This document shows positions 27,134-37,637 of a stretch of DNA of 64,000 nucleotides, one piece after another. Numbering within the stretch: position 1 is the stretch's first letter; the number at the start of each line of letters is the position of its first letter. The notes beneath the pieces are model-generated. The model was not told the DNA's origin, ran no database searches, and worked only from the letters and a program-made list of their open reading frames with translations. Position numbers and translations under genes: made by a program. This DNA comes from Eoetvoesiella caeni (GTDB lineage: Bacteria > Pseudomonadota > Gammaproteobacteria > Burkholderiales > Burkholderiaceae_B): contig NZ_QNRQ01000001.1 in the NCBI RefSeq assembly GCF_003315175.1, forward strand, positions 186,001 through 250,000. The letters are read 5' to 3'.

Positions 27134-27985
27134 TTACGGCTGGAATGCGCCGATGAAAATGGCGGGGTCCACTCTTTCGTTGTTCAGGCTGACATTCCAG
27201 TGCAGATGCGGACCTGTCGCCCGGCCGGTCGAGCCCACGCGGCCGATAAGCTGGCCGCGCTTCACACTTTGCCCCACCACCACGTCGAACGCCGAAAGAT
27301 GGCAGTACATGGTGACCAGGCCGTTGCCGTGGTCGATGAAAATCGTCTTGCCGTTGAAAAAATAGTCGTCCACGATCGTGACCACGCCGTCGGCGGGCGC
27401 CTTGACACGGGTACCTGCGGGCACGGCAAAATCCAGGCCTGAATGAGGGTTGCGCTCTTCGCCGTTGAAGAATCGCCGCAAGCCGAAAGGGCTGGAAAGC
27501 CGCCCGCCTTCAACAGGCCGGTCAAGCACGACATTGCTGGGCAAGACATCACGAAACTGCGCATAGGCCTTGGTCTGAGCAGCGAACTCGCGCTCGTAGC
27601 GCTTAAGCTGCTCGGGATCCGGATTGACCTGGCTTTTGTTTTTCAGGGTAATGCGCTGCTCGCGGTATTTCTTCGTACCCACCGTGAATGCCAGATTGCG
27701 GCTGCCCCGCTCTGTTGATACTTTTAGCGTTTGCGAACCCGGCAAGGCCTTCAGGCCTATGCCGACCACCGCTATCCATTGCTGGTCGCTGTCGCGCATA
27801 ACCAGCACCGGATGTTTGTTGTAGCTTACCTGCGGAGCCTGGCCGTCCTGCCCCAGCGCAACGACGGCAACGCCGCCAGGCACCGGATAATTCAGCACCC
27901 GGCTGACATAACCTTCAGCATGTGCGCCGGCAGCCACCAGCATGGCCCCCACAACAGCAAACAGCACGCAAAACATACGGGACAT
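27134..27985 (-). CDS. M23 (LytM-type) metallopeptidase, exported
   Basis: The 283-residue protein has a signal peptide (about 1-23) and a C-terminal LytM domain with all zinc and catalytic residues present: H181 and D185 (NPHSGLDFA), H229 (MYCHLS) and H260/H262 (GPHLHW). It is therefore likely an active peptidoglycan endopeptidase in the periplasm. The N-terminal half is a beta-rich domain typical of this M23 subgroup. The ATG has AAGGAGC and lies 9 nt after the transporter stop, so it is the last gene of the ybbA-EamA operon. Confidence 0.93.
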   Translation of the reverse strand: MSRMFCVLFAVVGAMLVAAGAHAEGYVSRVLNYPVPGGVAVVALGQDGQAPQVSYNKHPVLVMRDSDQQWIAVVGIGLKALPGSQTLKVSTERGSRNLAFTVGTKKYREQRITLKNKSQVNPDPEQLKRYEREFAAQTKAYAQFRDVLPSNVVLDRPVEGGRLSSPFGLRRFFNGEERNPHSGLDFAVPAGTRVKAPADGVVTIVDDYFFNGKTIFIDHGNGLVTMYCHLSAFDVVVGQSVKRGQLIGRVGSTGRATGPHLHWNVSLNNERVDPAIFIGAFQP

Positions 27986-27994
27986 AAGAGCTCC

Positions 27995-28885
27995 TTATAA
28001 TCGACCTGGGCGCCGCAGCAAGGGCCAGCGCATATTGCAGGCGGCGACGCCCACAAGCGCCAGCACAAATCCGGCCAGTTGTACCGCGTCCAGACGGTCG
28101 CCAAACATGAAATAAGCCTCAATGGCAGCCAGCGGCGGCGCCAGGAATATCAGCGACGATGCTGTCGCGGCCTGTCCCCGGCGGATAATCCACACCAGCA
28201 GCAAAGTGCCTATGCAGGTCAGGACAATCGCCGCCCACAACAACGAAGCCCAAAGCTCGGGCGACCAGATCCAGCGGTCTTCGCCGCGTATCCACACGAA
28301 CAGCCCGGTAAAAAGCATGGTGCCGATATTCTGCAGCACGGCCGAGGCGCGAATGTCCGCCGCCGCAATCGACGTCTTTTGCAGCAAAGTGCCGAACGTG
28401 ATCGACAATACCGCCAGCAGGCCCGTAAGCAAGGCTGTCGTGGTGTAGGTAATGCCGCTGCTGGCGTCCATTGCAGGCTGGATGACAAAAAAGACGCCGA
28501 CCAGCCCCATGACCAGCCCGAACCATATTCGCCCAGTGGGAATTTCCTTCAGTATGGGTATGGCCAACACGGCAGTCAATATGGGCTGCAAAGAACCCAT
28601 CAACGCCATGACGGCGGGCGGGAGACCGTCGGCGATGGCCCAGTACGTGGCGGACAAATAGATGCCTTGCAGCAGGATGCCGGCCAGCACATGCTTGGGC
28701 ACTTCGCTCCAGGCCGGCCACTTTACCTTGGCATGCCATGCCACCAAGCCGAAGATAACGGCCGAAATGCAAACGCGCACGAACAAAAACAGGGTTGGAT
28801 CGGCGTAGGGCACGATGGCCTTGCCTACTATAAAGCCGCTGGACCAGGTAAATACGAACAGGCCTGACAGCACCAACACCATCAT
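27995..28885 (-). CDS. EamA-family drug/metabolite transporter
   Basis: The 296-residue protein has about ten hydrophobic helices in two EamA repeats (GFIVGKAIVPYADPTLFLFVR in the first, APPLAAIEAYFMFGDRL in the second) and belongs to the DMT superfamily of metabolite exporters. The frame is open further upstream to 28942, but the ATG at 28885 overlaps the ATPase stop by 4 nt and gives the typical N terminus MMVLVLSGLFVFTWSSGF. The substrate is unknown. It sits where the YbbP permease would be in the enterobacterial arrangement. Confidence 0.9.
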   Translation of the reverse strand: MMVLVLSGLFVFTWSSGFIVGKAIVPYADPTLFLFVRVCISAVIFGLVAWHAKVKWPAWSEVPKHVLAGILLQGIYLSATYWAIADGLPPAVMALMGSLQPILTAVLAIPILKEIPTGRIWFGLVMGLVGVFFVIQPAMDASSGITYTTTALLTGLLAVLSITFGTLLQKTSIAAADIRASAVLQNIGTMLFTGLFVWIRGEDRWIWSPELWASLLWAAIVLTCIGTLLLVWIIRRGQAATASSLIFLAPPLAAIEAYFMFGDRLDAVQLAGFVLALVGVAACNMRWPLLRRPGRL

Positions 28886-29568
28886 GCTGTTTGCCCCGGC
28901 GCCAACAGGCGTCCGCCCTGAAGCTGCAACTGGCGCTGGCACCGGTCAGCCAGCGCCTGGTCGTGCGTCACCATGATGAGGGTGGTTTGTTTTTCGAGCA
29001 GCAAAGAAAACATAAGGTCGATGACCAGGGCGCCATTATGCGCGTCCAGGCTGCCCGTGGGTTCGTCCACGAACAGCAGGCGCGGCTGCACCACGAACGC
29101 GCGGGCCAGCGACACACGCTGCTGCTCGCCGCCCGACAAAGTCTTGGGATAATGATGCAGACGCTCTTGCAAGCCTACGCGGTTTAAAGCCGCGCGGGCA
29201 GCCTGCGCCGCCGGCTTGCCCGCCAATTCCAGGGGCAGCATGACGTTTTCCAGAGCCGTCAAATTGGGCAGCAACTGGAAGGACTGGAACACAAAACCGA
29301 CATGCTTGGCACGGAAAGCGGCCCTGGCCTCTTCGTCCAGTGCGAACATGTCCTGCCCCAACAGGACAACGTCGCCCGACGTCGGAAGATCCAGGCCCGC
29401 CATCAGCCCAAGAAGCGTCGATTTGCCCGACCCCGAACTGCCCGTGATGGCCACGGCCTCGCCGCTGGACACCGAAAAGCTGACATCATCCAGAATATCC
29501 AGCACACCGGACGAATCGGCGACTTGCCGGCAAAGGTTCTTTACTTCGATAGAATAAACTGGGCTCAT
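28882..29568 (-). CDS. ybbA: ABC transporter ATP-binding protein (YbbA/LolD type)
   Basis: The 228-residue ATPase has Walker A GSSGSGKSTLLG, Q-loop VFQSFQLLPN, signature LSGGEQQRVSLARA, Walker B LLFVDEPTGSLD and switch His in MVTHD. It belongs to the LolD/MacB/YbbA branch. Its divergent position beside tesA is the same as the ybbA-tesA pair of Escherichia coli. No FtsX-type permease (YbbP) is nearby; a DMT transporter overlaps its 3' end instead. The partner permease may be encoded elsewhere. Confidence 0.9.
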   Translation of the reverse strand: MSPVYSIEVKNLCRQVADSSGVLDILDDVSFSVSSGEAVAITGSSGSGKSTLLGLMAGLDLPTSGDVVLLGQDMFALDEEARAAFRAKHVGFVFQSFQLLPNLTALENVMLPLELAGKPAAQAARAALNRVGLQERLHHYPKTLSGGEQQRVSLARAFVVQPRLLFVDEPTGSLDAHNGALVIDLMFSLLLEKQTTLIMVTHDQALADRCQRQLQLQGGRLLAPGQTA

Positions 29569-29618
29569 GCGTTGGGGCTTCTTTACGTTAGGGCTTTTTT
29601 ACTAGGTGGATATGACTC

Positions 29619-30272
29619 ATGACTGATCGTCGGCGTTTTCTTATTGGTGCAGCCGTCTTGTGCGGCCTGCCTGCATCCTACGCACAGGAAGCGGCGCAGG
29701 CAAACCGAAATATACTGGTTGTCGGCGACAGCCTGTCGGCCGAATACGGCTTGAGACGCGGGTCGGGCTGGGTGTCTATTATTGCCGACAAATTGAAAAC
29801 AGAAAAATACGGCGTCGGCACAGCCAACGCCAGCATCAGCGGCGACACGACCAGCGGCGGCCTGAGCCGTTTTCCTGCGGCCCTGTCCCGTCATCAGCCC
29901 GGCATCGTGATTATTGAACTTGGCAGCAACGACGCCCTTCGCGGGCTATCTTTGCAAATGACCCAGGACAATCTTTCAACCATGATCTCTCTGGCCCAGA
30001 AGGCAGGCGCAAAAGTATTGCTGGTGGGCATGCAGATTCCGCCCAACTACGGCCGAAACTACACCGAAAAATTCCGCCAGCTGTTCATCGATGTAGCCGC
30101 CCAGCGCAATACGGCTCTCGTACCCTTTCTACTTGAAGGAATGGCCGACAAACGAGAGCTGTTCCAGGCCGACGGCATACATCCCAACGAAGACGCTCAG
30201 CCCATACTGGCCCGGAATGTCTGGGTGCAACTAAAGACGCTGCTGGACCCCGCCGCAAAAAAAGCCCGTTAA
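29619..30272 (+). CDS. tesA: TesA-like multifunctional esterase (SGNH hydrolase)
   Basis: The 217-residue protein has a signal peptide (about 1-22, RRRFLIGAAVLCGLPASYAQ, with a twin-arginine-like start) and the SGNH catalytic blocks: GDSLS with S38, the block II glycine near SGDTTSG, GSNDALRG with N104, and DGIHPN with D185 and H188. It matches periplasmic acyl-CoA thioesterase I/lysophospholipase L1 (TesA) and arylesterases. The ATG has AGGTGG about 10 nt upstream. It diverges from ybbA over 50 bp, as in enterobacteria. Confidence 0.93.
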   Translation: MTDRRRFLIGAAVLCGLPASYAQEAAQANRNILVVGDSLSAEYGLRRGSGWVSIIADKLKTEKYGVGTANASISGDTTSGGLSRFPAALSRHQPGIVIIELGSNDALRGLSLQMTQDNLSTMISLAQKAGAKVLLVGMQIPPNYGRNYTEKFRQLFIDVAAQRNTALVPFLLEGMADKRELFQADGIHPNEDAQPILARNVWVQLKTLLDPAAKKAR

Positions 30273-30282
30273 GGGCTTTTTT
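30258..30282. terminator. Bidirectional rho-independent terminator between tesA and ppiD
   Basis: AAAAAAGCCC (30258-30267) and GGGCTTTTTT (30273-30282) form a hairpin with flanking A and T runs, so it can act on both strands. The tesA stop codon lies in the loop. Confidence 0.88.
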
Positions 30283-30360
30283 GCACGCTTGGGCGTTGTA
30301 CCGCAGCCGGGCTTGGTGGTAGCTGAATACCGCCGCGCCCATGCCGCGAAACACTGAAAA

Positions 30361-32328
30361 TCAGCCTTGCTCCTTGTTTTCGCCCGCCAGGGCCTTTTCG
30401 GCCTCCGGCAGCATTTTCACGCCGATTGCCGCTTTCATGGCCTTGAGTACGGCTTGTTCTTCAGCCTGTCCCCAGGCCTGGGCCAGCTGCGTCGACAACG
30501 ATGCCTTCATGGATGCATCGGGCTTGCCCGCCGCGGCGTGTTCGACTTGCACGACGACATAGCCGCCAGGTCCTTTCAGGCCGGCATAGGCGGGCAGCTT
30601 GGCGGTTTGCACGCCGAACGCAGTATCCAGCACCTCTTTGTTCAGTCCCTGCGCGTTGACGCGGCTGACCGTCAATGCCGAACCGAAGCCGTCAAGCGAT
30701 GCACTGGCGCCGCTATTGAGCGAAGCCAGCAAGGCTTCGCCTGCCTTCTCGGCGGCCGAGGCCGCGCGCTCGTTGACCAGTTGTTCGCGGATCGAAGCGC
30801 TGGCCTTGTCCAGCGGCTGCACATGCTTGGGCGTAACCTTTGCAACCCGCACGACGACCATGGTCGAGGGCGAGATCTCGATCACGCCGGAATTGTTCTT
30901 GTCGGTAAACACCTGTGGTGAAAACAGAGCCCGGCGCACGCGCATGTCTTCCAGCACCGTGGCGTCGGGACTGGCCGAGGCAGCGGTCCCGCCATCGACT
31001 TCGGCAGCCGGCAGAAGGCGGTCGTGGGCTATGCCATTGGCTTGCTTGACAGCCAGGCCCAGCGCATCGGCGGCCGGCTTGAGGCTGCCAGCATTGTCGT
31101 AAACCAGGCTGGTCAACTTGGAGGCCATGTCGGCAAACCGGTCGGCACCGAGCTGGCGCCGGATCTCGCTCTGGACTTTCGACTTGGCCTGTTCGAAGGT
31201 TTCACCCTGTTCGGGCTGAACGTCGTCAGCCATGAAAATATGCAAGCCTCCGGGGCCTTCGAGCACGCCGCTGACATCGCCTTTTTTCAAAGCGAAAACA
31301 GCATTTTCAAGATCGGCCGGCCAGACGCCTTTGGAGATCCAGCCTAGCTTGCCGCCGTCTTTCGCCGTGCCCGCGTCGTCGGACTCGGCACTTGCAATTT
31401 CAGCGAACTTGGATTTGTCGGCGGCCACTTTCTTGGCGATTTCTTCGGCGCGCGCCTGGGCCTTGTCGCGCTGCTCGGCGCTGGCGTCGGGCGCCAGGCT
31501 GACCTGGATGTGGCTAAGCTGAACGCGGCCCGGAGTTACGTAGCGGCTTTTGTTCTGCTCGTAATACTTGTGCATGTCTTCCGAACTGACTTCGGGTACG
31601 CCACGCATGGCGGCGGCCTCGTCCAGCAACAGGTAATCGGCCTCGACATATTCGGGAACCTCGAACCGCTGCGGGTTTTTCTCGTACCAGGCCTTGATGT
31701 CGGCGTCGCTGACTTGTATGCCTTTCTTGAAATCGTCGGCAGCGAAGACGCGCAAGCGCACTGTGCGCTGGGCCGTCAGGGCCTGCTCGAGCGATTGGAC
31801 GACCGGAGCGGGCACGCTGGCGGTCATGGAGACCGGACCCAGCACCCGTTGCAATGCCAGATCGGAACGCTGACCCTGTTCAAAATCGTGGCTGGAGACG
31901 CCCATGGAAGCCAGCACCTGGCTATAGCGCTCGGGCGAAAACCGGCCATCGACCTGGAGCTCGGGTATGGACGCGATGGTTTGGCGCAGGACGGCGTCGG
32001 ATACACTGAAATGCTCTTTCATGGCCGTGGCCACCACCACACGCCGGTCGACCAGCGAGTCAAGCAGCGCTTTGCGGGCGGGAACATTGTCCAGCATGGC
32101 GGGATCGAATGAAGCGCCGACGCGGTTCTGCAACTGCTGCAATTGGTTGCGCCTGGCCTGGTCGAACTCTTGCGAGGTAACGGCCGAATCGCCGACCTTG
32201 ACCAATTCATGATCGCCGGACACGTAATTACTATAGCCACTGACACCGATAAGGGCGAAGGACGGCAAAATAAGTACCAGCAAAACCAGCTGCATCAGGC
32301 GCTGATGCTGGCGGATAAAATCGAACAT
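30361..32328 (-). CDS. ppiD: Periplasmic folding chaperone/peptidyl-prolyl isomerase
   Basis: The 655-residue protein has the PpiD layout: short cytosolic N terminus MFDFIRQHQRLMQ, one membrane anchor (about 13-32), a SurA-N-like region, and a parvulin domain (about 255-370, from PGRVQLSHIQVSL to GLHIFMADDV) followed by a long C-terminal domain. It assists folding of proteins emerging from the SecYEG translocon. The frame is open upstream to 33102, but that extension overlaps the divergent phosphodiesterase gene; the ATG at 32328 gives the family N terminus. It is separated from tesA by a bidirectional terminator. Confidence 0.94.
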   Translation of the reverse strand: MFDFIRQHQRLMQLVLLVLILPSFALIGVSGYSNYVSGDHELVKVGDSAVTSQEFDQARRNQLQQLQNRVGASFDPAMLDNVPARKALLDSLVDRRVVVATAMKEHFSVSDAVLRQTIASIPELQVDGRFSPERYSQVLASMGVSSHDFEQGQRSDLALQRVLGPVSMTASVPAPVVQSLEQALTAQRTVRLRVFAADDFKKGIQVSDADIKAWYEKNPQRFEVPEYVEADYLLLDEAAAMRGVPEVSSEDMHKYYEQNKSRYVTPGRVQLSHIQVSLAPDASAEQRDKAQARAEEIAKKVAADKSKFAEIASAESDDAGTAKDGGKLGWISKGVWPADLENAVFALKKGDVSGVLEGPGGLHIFMADDVQPEQGETFEQAKSKVQSEIRRQLGADRFADMASKLTSLVYDNAGSLKPAADALGLAVKQANGIAHDRLLPAAEVDGGTAASASPDATVLEDMRVRRALFSPQVFTDKNNSGVIEISPSTMVVVRVAKVTPKHVQPLDKASASIREQLVNERAASAAEKAGEALLASLNSGASASLDGFGSALTVSRVNAQGLNKEVLDTAFGVQTAKLPAYAGLKGPGGYVVVQVEHAAAGKPDASMKASLSTQLAQAWGQAEEQAVLKAMKAAIGVKMLPEAEKALAGENKEQG

Positions 32329-32472
32329 TGATTGGACTCTCTGATTCGCGAAGGTGCTCGAAACGCACCCCGCAACACGTGCCAAAAAAAAGCGAACTGA
32401 TTCGCCGGGCACCGCAGTTACTGGGTAACGCTTAAAATATGCCGTGAGTTTACCACCTCCCAGGCCCATGCC

Positions 32473-33225
32473 ATGACAGCCATGCAACACCCCTGGCCCT
32501 ACCCCAGGATCATCGCCCACCGCGGGGGCGGCGCAGCCGCCCCCGAGAATACCTTGGCCGCAATGCGGACCGGGGCCCGGCATGGATTCGGCATGGTCGA
32601 ATTCGACGTAAAGCTCAGCCATGACGGCGTCCCTATCCTGTTGCACGACGATACCGTCGAACGCACCTCCAACGGACACGGCAAGGCCTGCGAACTGGCA
32701 TGGCACGAGCTGGCAAGACTGGATTTCGGCCGCTGGTATTCGCCCGATTACGCCGGCGAGCCCATGGCCACGCTGTATTCCGTTGCGGCATTTACCCAGG
32801 CCAACCGCATTTTCAGCAATATCGAAATCAAGCCCAGCCCGGGGGCCGAATCCCAGACCGGCATGCAAATAGCCTTGTTCGCCGCGCAATTGTGGGGCAA
32901 CCCCGCGGCGCCGCCGCTGCTGTCGTCGTTTTCGGAAACAGCATTGCAGGCCGCCATGCAAGCCGCGCCCTATCTGCCGCGCGCCCTGCTTCTGGATGGC
33001 AGGATTCCGCAGGACTGGGAAGCGCGCATGCAACGGCATCAATGCATCGCGCTCAATATCGACCATGCCTATGCTACACCCGGGCTCATCCGCGAAGCGC
33101 ATGCCAAAGGCTATAGAATAGCGGCATGGACTGTAAACGAGCCGGTGCGCGCACGCGAGCTGCTCGACTGGGGCTGCGACGCCATTTTTACCGACGCCAT
33201 CACGCTCATTACGCCCGACTTTTAA
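32473..33225 (+). CDS. ugpQ: Glycerophosphodiester phosphodiesterase (cytosolic, UgpQ-like)
   Basis: The 250-residue protein has the GDPD motif IIAHRGGGAAAPENTLAA (catalytic His in HRG), metal-binding FDVKLSHDGVPILLHDD, and IEIKP. It lacks a signal peptide, as UgpQ does, so it likely hydrolyses glycerophosphodiesters to glycerol 3-phosphate and alcohol in the cytosol. No ugpBAEC transporter lies nearby. The rlmJ gene begins 24 nt downstream on the same strand. Confidence 0.93.
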   Translation: MTAMQHPWPYPRIIAHRGGGAAAPENTLAAMRTGARHGFGMVEFDVKLSHDGVPILLHDDTVERTSNGHGKACELAWHELARLDFGRWYSPDYAGEPMATLYSVAAFTQANRIFSNIEIKPSPGAESQTGMQIALFAAQLWGNPAAPPLLSSFSETALQAAMQAAPYLPRALLLDGRIPQDWEARMQRHQCIALNIDHAYATPGLIREAHAKGYRIAAWTVNEPVRARELLDWGCDAIFTDAITLITPDF

Positions 33226-33249
33226 TCATCTGCCCATAAAGGCCCCGAT

Positions 33250-34185
33250 TTGTTCAGCTACCGCCACGCCTTCCATGCCGGCAACCATGCCGACGTGCTC
33301 AAGCACGCCGCTTTCGTGCATATCCTGGATTACTTCAACCGCAAAGAGACCCCTTACTGGGTCATCGATACGCACGCGGGTGCCGGCATCTACGATTTGA
33401 CCAGCGACTGGGCCACCAAGAACGGCGAATTCATCGACGGTCTGGACCGCCTGCTTGGCGCCGAAAACATGCCGCCCATGATCGAGCGCTACCTCGAAGA
33501 GGTCCAGCATTTCAATCCTGACGGCGTGGCCAATTTCTATCCCGGCTCGCCCTGGCTGGCCTTGCGTGCCCTGCGCGACAGCGACCGCCTGCACCTGTTC
33601 GAAATGCATCCCTCGGAAGTCGGCGTGCTGCGCGACAACCTGGCCTCGCAAGGACGTAGCGCGCTCGATCAAACCACTATTCACGACACCGACGGATTCG
33701 CCGGGCTGAAGGGCTTGCTGCCGCCCCTGCCCCGCCGCGGCATAGTCATCATCGATCCTTCTTACGAAGACAAGACCGACTACCGCGCAACGCTGCAAAC
33801 CGTCAAAGACGCCATGACGCGCTTCTCGACCGGCTGCTATATCGTCTGGTACCCGCTGGTGCAGCGGCGCGAAGCGCACGAAATGGTGCGTTCACTGGAA
33901 AACATGGACGTGAAGTGGGTGAATGCGTCGATTACCGTGCGCAAGCCGGTCGAAGACGGGTTCGGGCTGCACGGCAGCGGCATGTTCATCATCAATCCGC
34001 CCTGGACTTTGCACAAGGCACTGGAAACCGCCATGCCGTGGCTGGCCAAGAAACTAGCCCAGGATGATCGCGGCGGGTTCACGCTGACGCAATCGGCTTC
34101 GGCCGACGCCCCCGCGGTAGCCAAGCGCGTGAAAAAAGACAGGCACATCAAACGCGTGGGCAAGCCGGCCGCCAAACGCGATTAA
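33250..34185 (+). CDS. rlmJ: 23S rRNA (adenine-N6)-methyltransferase RlmJ
   Basis: The 311-residue protein begins MFSYRHAFHAGNHADVLKH and carries WVIDTHAGAGIYDL and IIDPSYEDKTDY, which are hallmark RlmJ sequences (DPPY-like catalytic block DPSY). RlmJ methylates A2030 of 23S rRNA in Escherichia coli. The start is a TTG at 33250, with AAAGG about 10 nt upstream; no ATG is available for the conserved N terminus. A Lys/Arg-rich tail of about 25 residues extends beyond the usual C-terminal end. Confidence 0.94.
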   Translation: MFSYRHAFHAGNHADVLKHAAFVHILDYFNRKETPYWVIDTHAGAGIYDLTSDWATKNGEFIDGLDRLLGAENMPPMIERYLEEVQHFNPDGVANFYPGSPWLALRALRDSDRLHLFEMHPSEVGVLRDNLASQGRSALDQTTIHDTDGFAGLKGLLPPLPRRGIVIIDPSYEDKTDYRATLQTVKDAMTRFSTGCYIVWYPLVQRREAHEMVRSLENMDVKWVNASITVRKPVEDGFGLHGSGMFIINPPWTLHKALETAMPWLAKKLAQDDRGGFTLTQSASADAPAVAKRVKKDRHIKRVGKPAAKRD

Positions 34186-34235
34186 AGTGTCTGGGGCCGG
34201 CGCGCCCTGGGCTCCGGCCCAGGCCCGGCGAAAAA

Positions 34236-34970
34236 CTAGATAAAGCGTTCGCCCTCGCGCAGATAGCGCCACTGCCCGGGAGGCAAGTCGCCCAGCACGA
34301 CGCGCCCCATGCGCACGCGCTTCAAACCCACTACTTTCAAGCCGACCTGCTCGCACATGCGGCGAATCTGGCGCTTTTTTCCTTCCTGCAGAATAAAACG
34401 CAGCTGGTCGTCGTTTTGCCAAGTAACGTGCGCGGGCCGCAGCACTTTGCCGTCCAGGCTCAGGCCATGGTTCAGCAGCTTGAGGCCATTGCCCGATATC
34501 TTGCCTTCAACGCGCACCAGGTATTCTTTTTCGAGTTCGGAATCGTCATTGATAAGCTGGCGCGCAATACGCCCGTCTTGCGTCAACACCAGCAAGCCTT
34601 GCGAGTCGATGTCCAGCCGCCCTGCCGGCGCCAGGCCGCGCAAATGCGCCGGGTCGAACCGCACGGTCGCGCGGTCGGCATGGTACTGGGTGCGTGCACT
34701 GATCAATGACGCGGCGGGACGGTAGCCCTGTTCGGCCTGCCCCGACACATACCCCACCGGCTTGTTAAGCAGTATGGTGACGCGCGACGTCTGGCGCCGC
34801 TGGGCCATTTTGTCCAGCGTGATTTTCTGGTTGGGGTAGGCTTTGCTGCCCAGTTCCGATACCACCACGCCATCCACACGAACCCAACCGCGCTCGATAT
34901 AGCCGTCGGCCTCGCGCCGTGAACACAGCCCCTGTTCGGCCATCAATTTTGAGATTCGTATTTTTTCCAT
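34236..34970 (-). CDS. RsuA/RluB/RluF-family pseudouridine synthase
   Basis: The 244-residue protein has an N-terminal S4 RNA-binding domain (about 4-55, [30 protein letters not shown]) and the pseudouridine synthase catalytic block [14 protein letters not shown] with D120, plus the late [27 protein letters not shown]. The protein resembles RluF most, but the exact rRNA target cannot be told from sequence. A TTG six codons upstream (34988) is in frame; the ATG at 34970 is the usual family start. Confidence 0.92.
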   Translation of the reverse strand: MEKIRISKLMAEQGLCSRREADGYIERGWVRVDGVVVSELGSKAYPNQKITLDKMAQRRQTSRVTILLNKPVGYVSGQAEQGYRPAASLISARTQYHADRATVRFDPAHLRGLAPAGRLDIDSQGLLVLTQDGRIARQLINDDSELEKEYLVRVEGKISGNGLKLLNHGLSLDGKVLRPAHVTWQNDDQLRFILQEGKKRQIRRMCEQVGLKVVGLKRVRMGRVVLGDLPPGQWRYLREGERFI

Positions 34971-35054
34971 AAACCGTATTGTATGCAAATGAGCGATAAG
35001 ACTCCGGCGCGGCCGATTGGCCGGCGTGCGTCCGGTGGATAGACCGGCCCGCGC

Positions 35055-35591
35055 CTAGCGCCAGGCTTCGATCTCGACGACTGCGCTGCCTGTATCGGAC
35101 GACAGCATGGCCATCCCTTCTTCGATGCTGGCATGCAAGGCCATGTTTCTTTGAGCCAGCCCGGCCAGTTCGCGCGCAGCGGCCGGCTGCACCGCATAGA
35201 CCTTCAGGTTGCGTACGCGCTCCAGGCCCTTGCTTACGCCTTGCCACCACACTTGGCTGGCCGGCCCGCCATAGCAAAACACAACAACTTCTTGCGACTT
35301 GCCGCTGGCCTGAAGTATGCGCCTTTCGTCGGGATGGCCCAGCTCCACCCAGGTAAGAATCGACCCCGTCAGGTCTTTGCGCCACAACGCAGGCTCTTCG
35401 GTAGTGCTTAGCCCACGGGTGAACACCATATGTTCGTCCGCCAATAGGCTGAATGCCAGGACACGCATCATCATGCGTTCATCGGTCTCGGACGGGTGGC
35501 GCGCCAAGGTCAGCGTGTGGCTATCGTAATAAGCCCGCACCATATCCGCAATGTGCAGTTCCAGCTTGAATATTGTTGCTCGCAATGCCAT
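35055..35591 (-). CDS. yaeQ: YaeQ family protein
   Basis: The 178-residue protein begins MALRATIFKLELHIADM and contains LARHPSETDERMMMRVLAFSL, which matches the YaeQ family closely. YaeQ has a PD-(D/E)xK-like nuclease fold, but its role is not established. It lies 9 nt downstream of the PII gene on the same strand, so it is probably in the nadE-PII operon. Confidence 0.93.
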   Translation of the reverse strand: MALRATIFKLELHIADMVRAYYDSHTLTLARHPSETDERMMMRVLAFSLLADEHMVFTRGLSTTEEPALWRKDLTGSILTWVELGHPDERRILQASGKSQEVVVFCYGGPASQVWWQGVSKGLERVRNLKVYAVQPAAARELAGLAQRNMALHASIEEGMAMLSSDTGSAVVEIEAWR

Positions 35592-35600
35592 GGAAAGTGC

Positions 35601-37599
<1,999 letters not shown>

Positions 37600-37637
37600 T
37601 TAACAAGGCCTTTATTTATAAATAATCAAGTGCAAAA

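Noticed and set aside
26245-27365. Long open frames on both strands through the tandem repeats
   Set aside because: They read the ~82-bp unit and the antisense of spoT and the M23 gene; the proteins show internal copies of the repeat rather than domains.
32329-33102. Upstream extension of ppiD by 258 codons
   Set aside because: It overlaps the divergent phosphodiesterase gene, and the ATG at 32328 gives the conserved PpiD N terminus and anchor.
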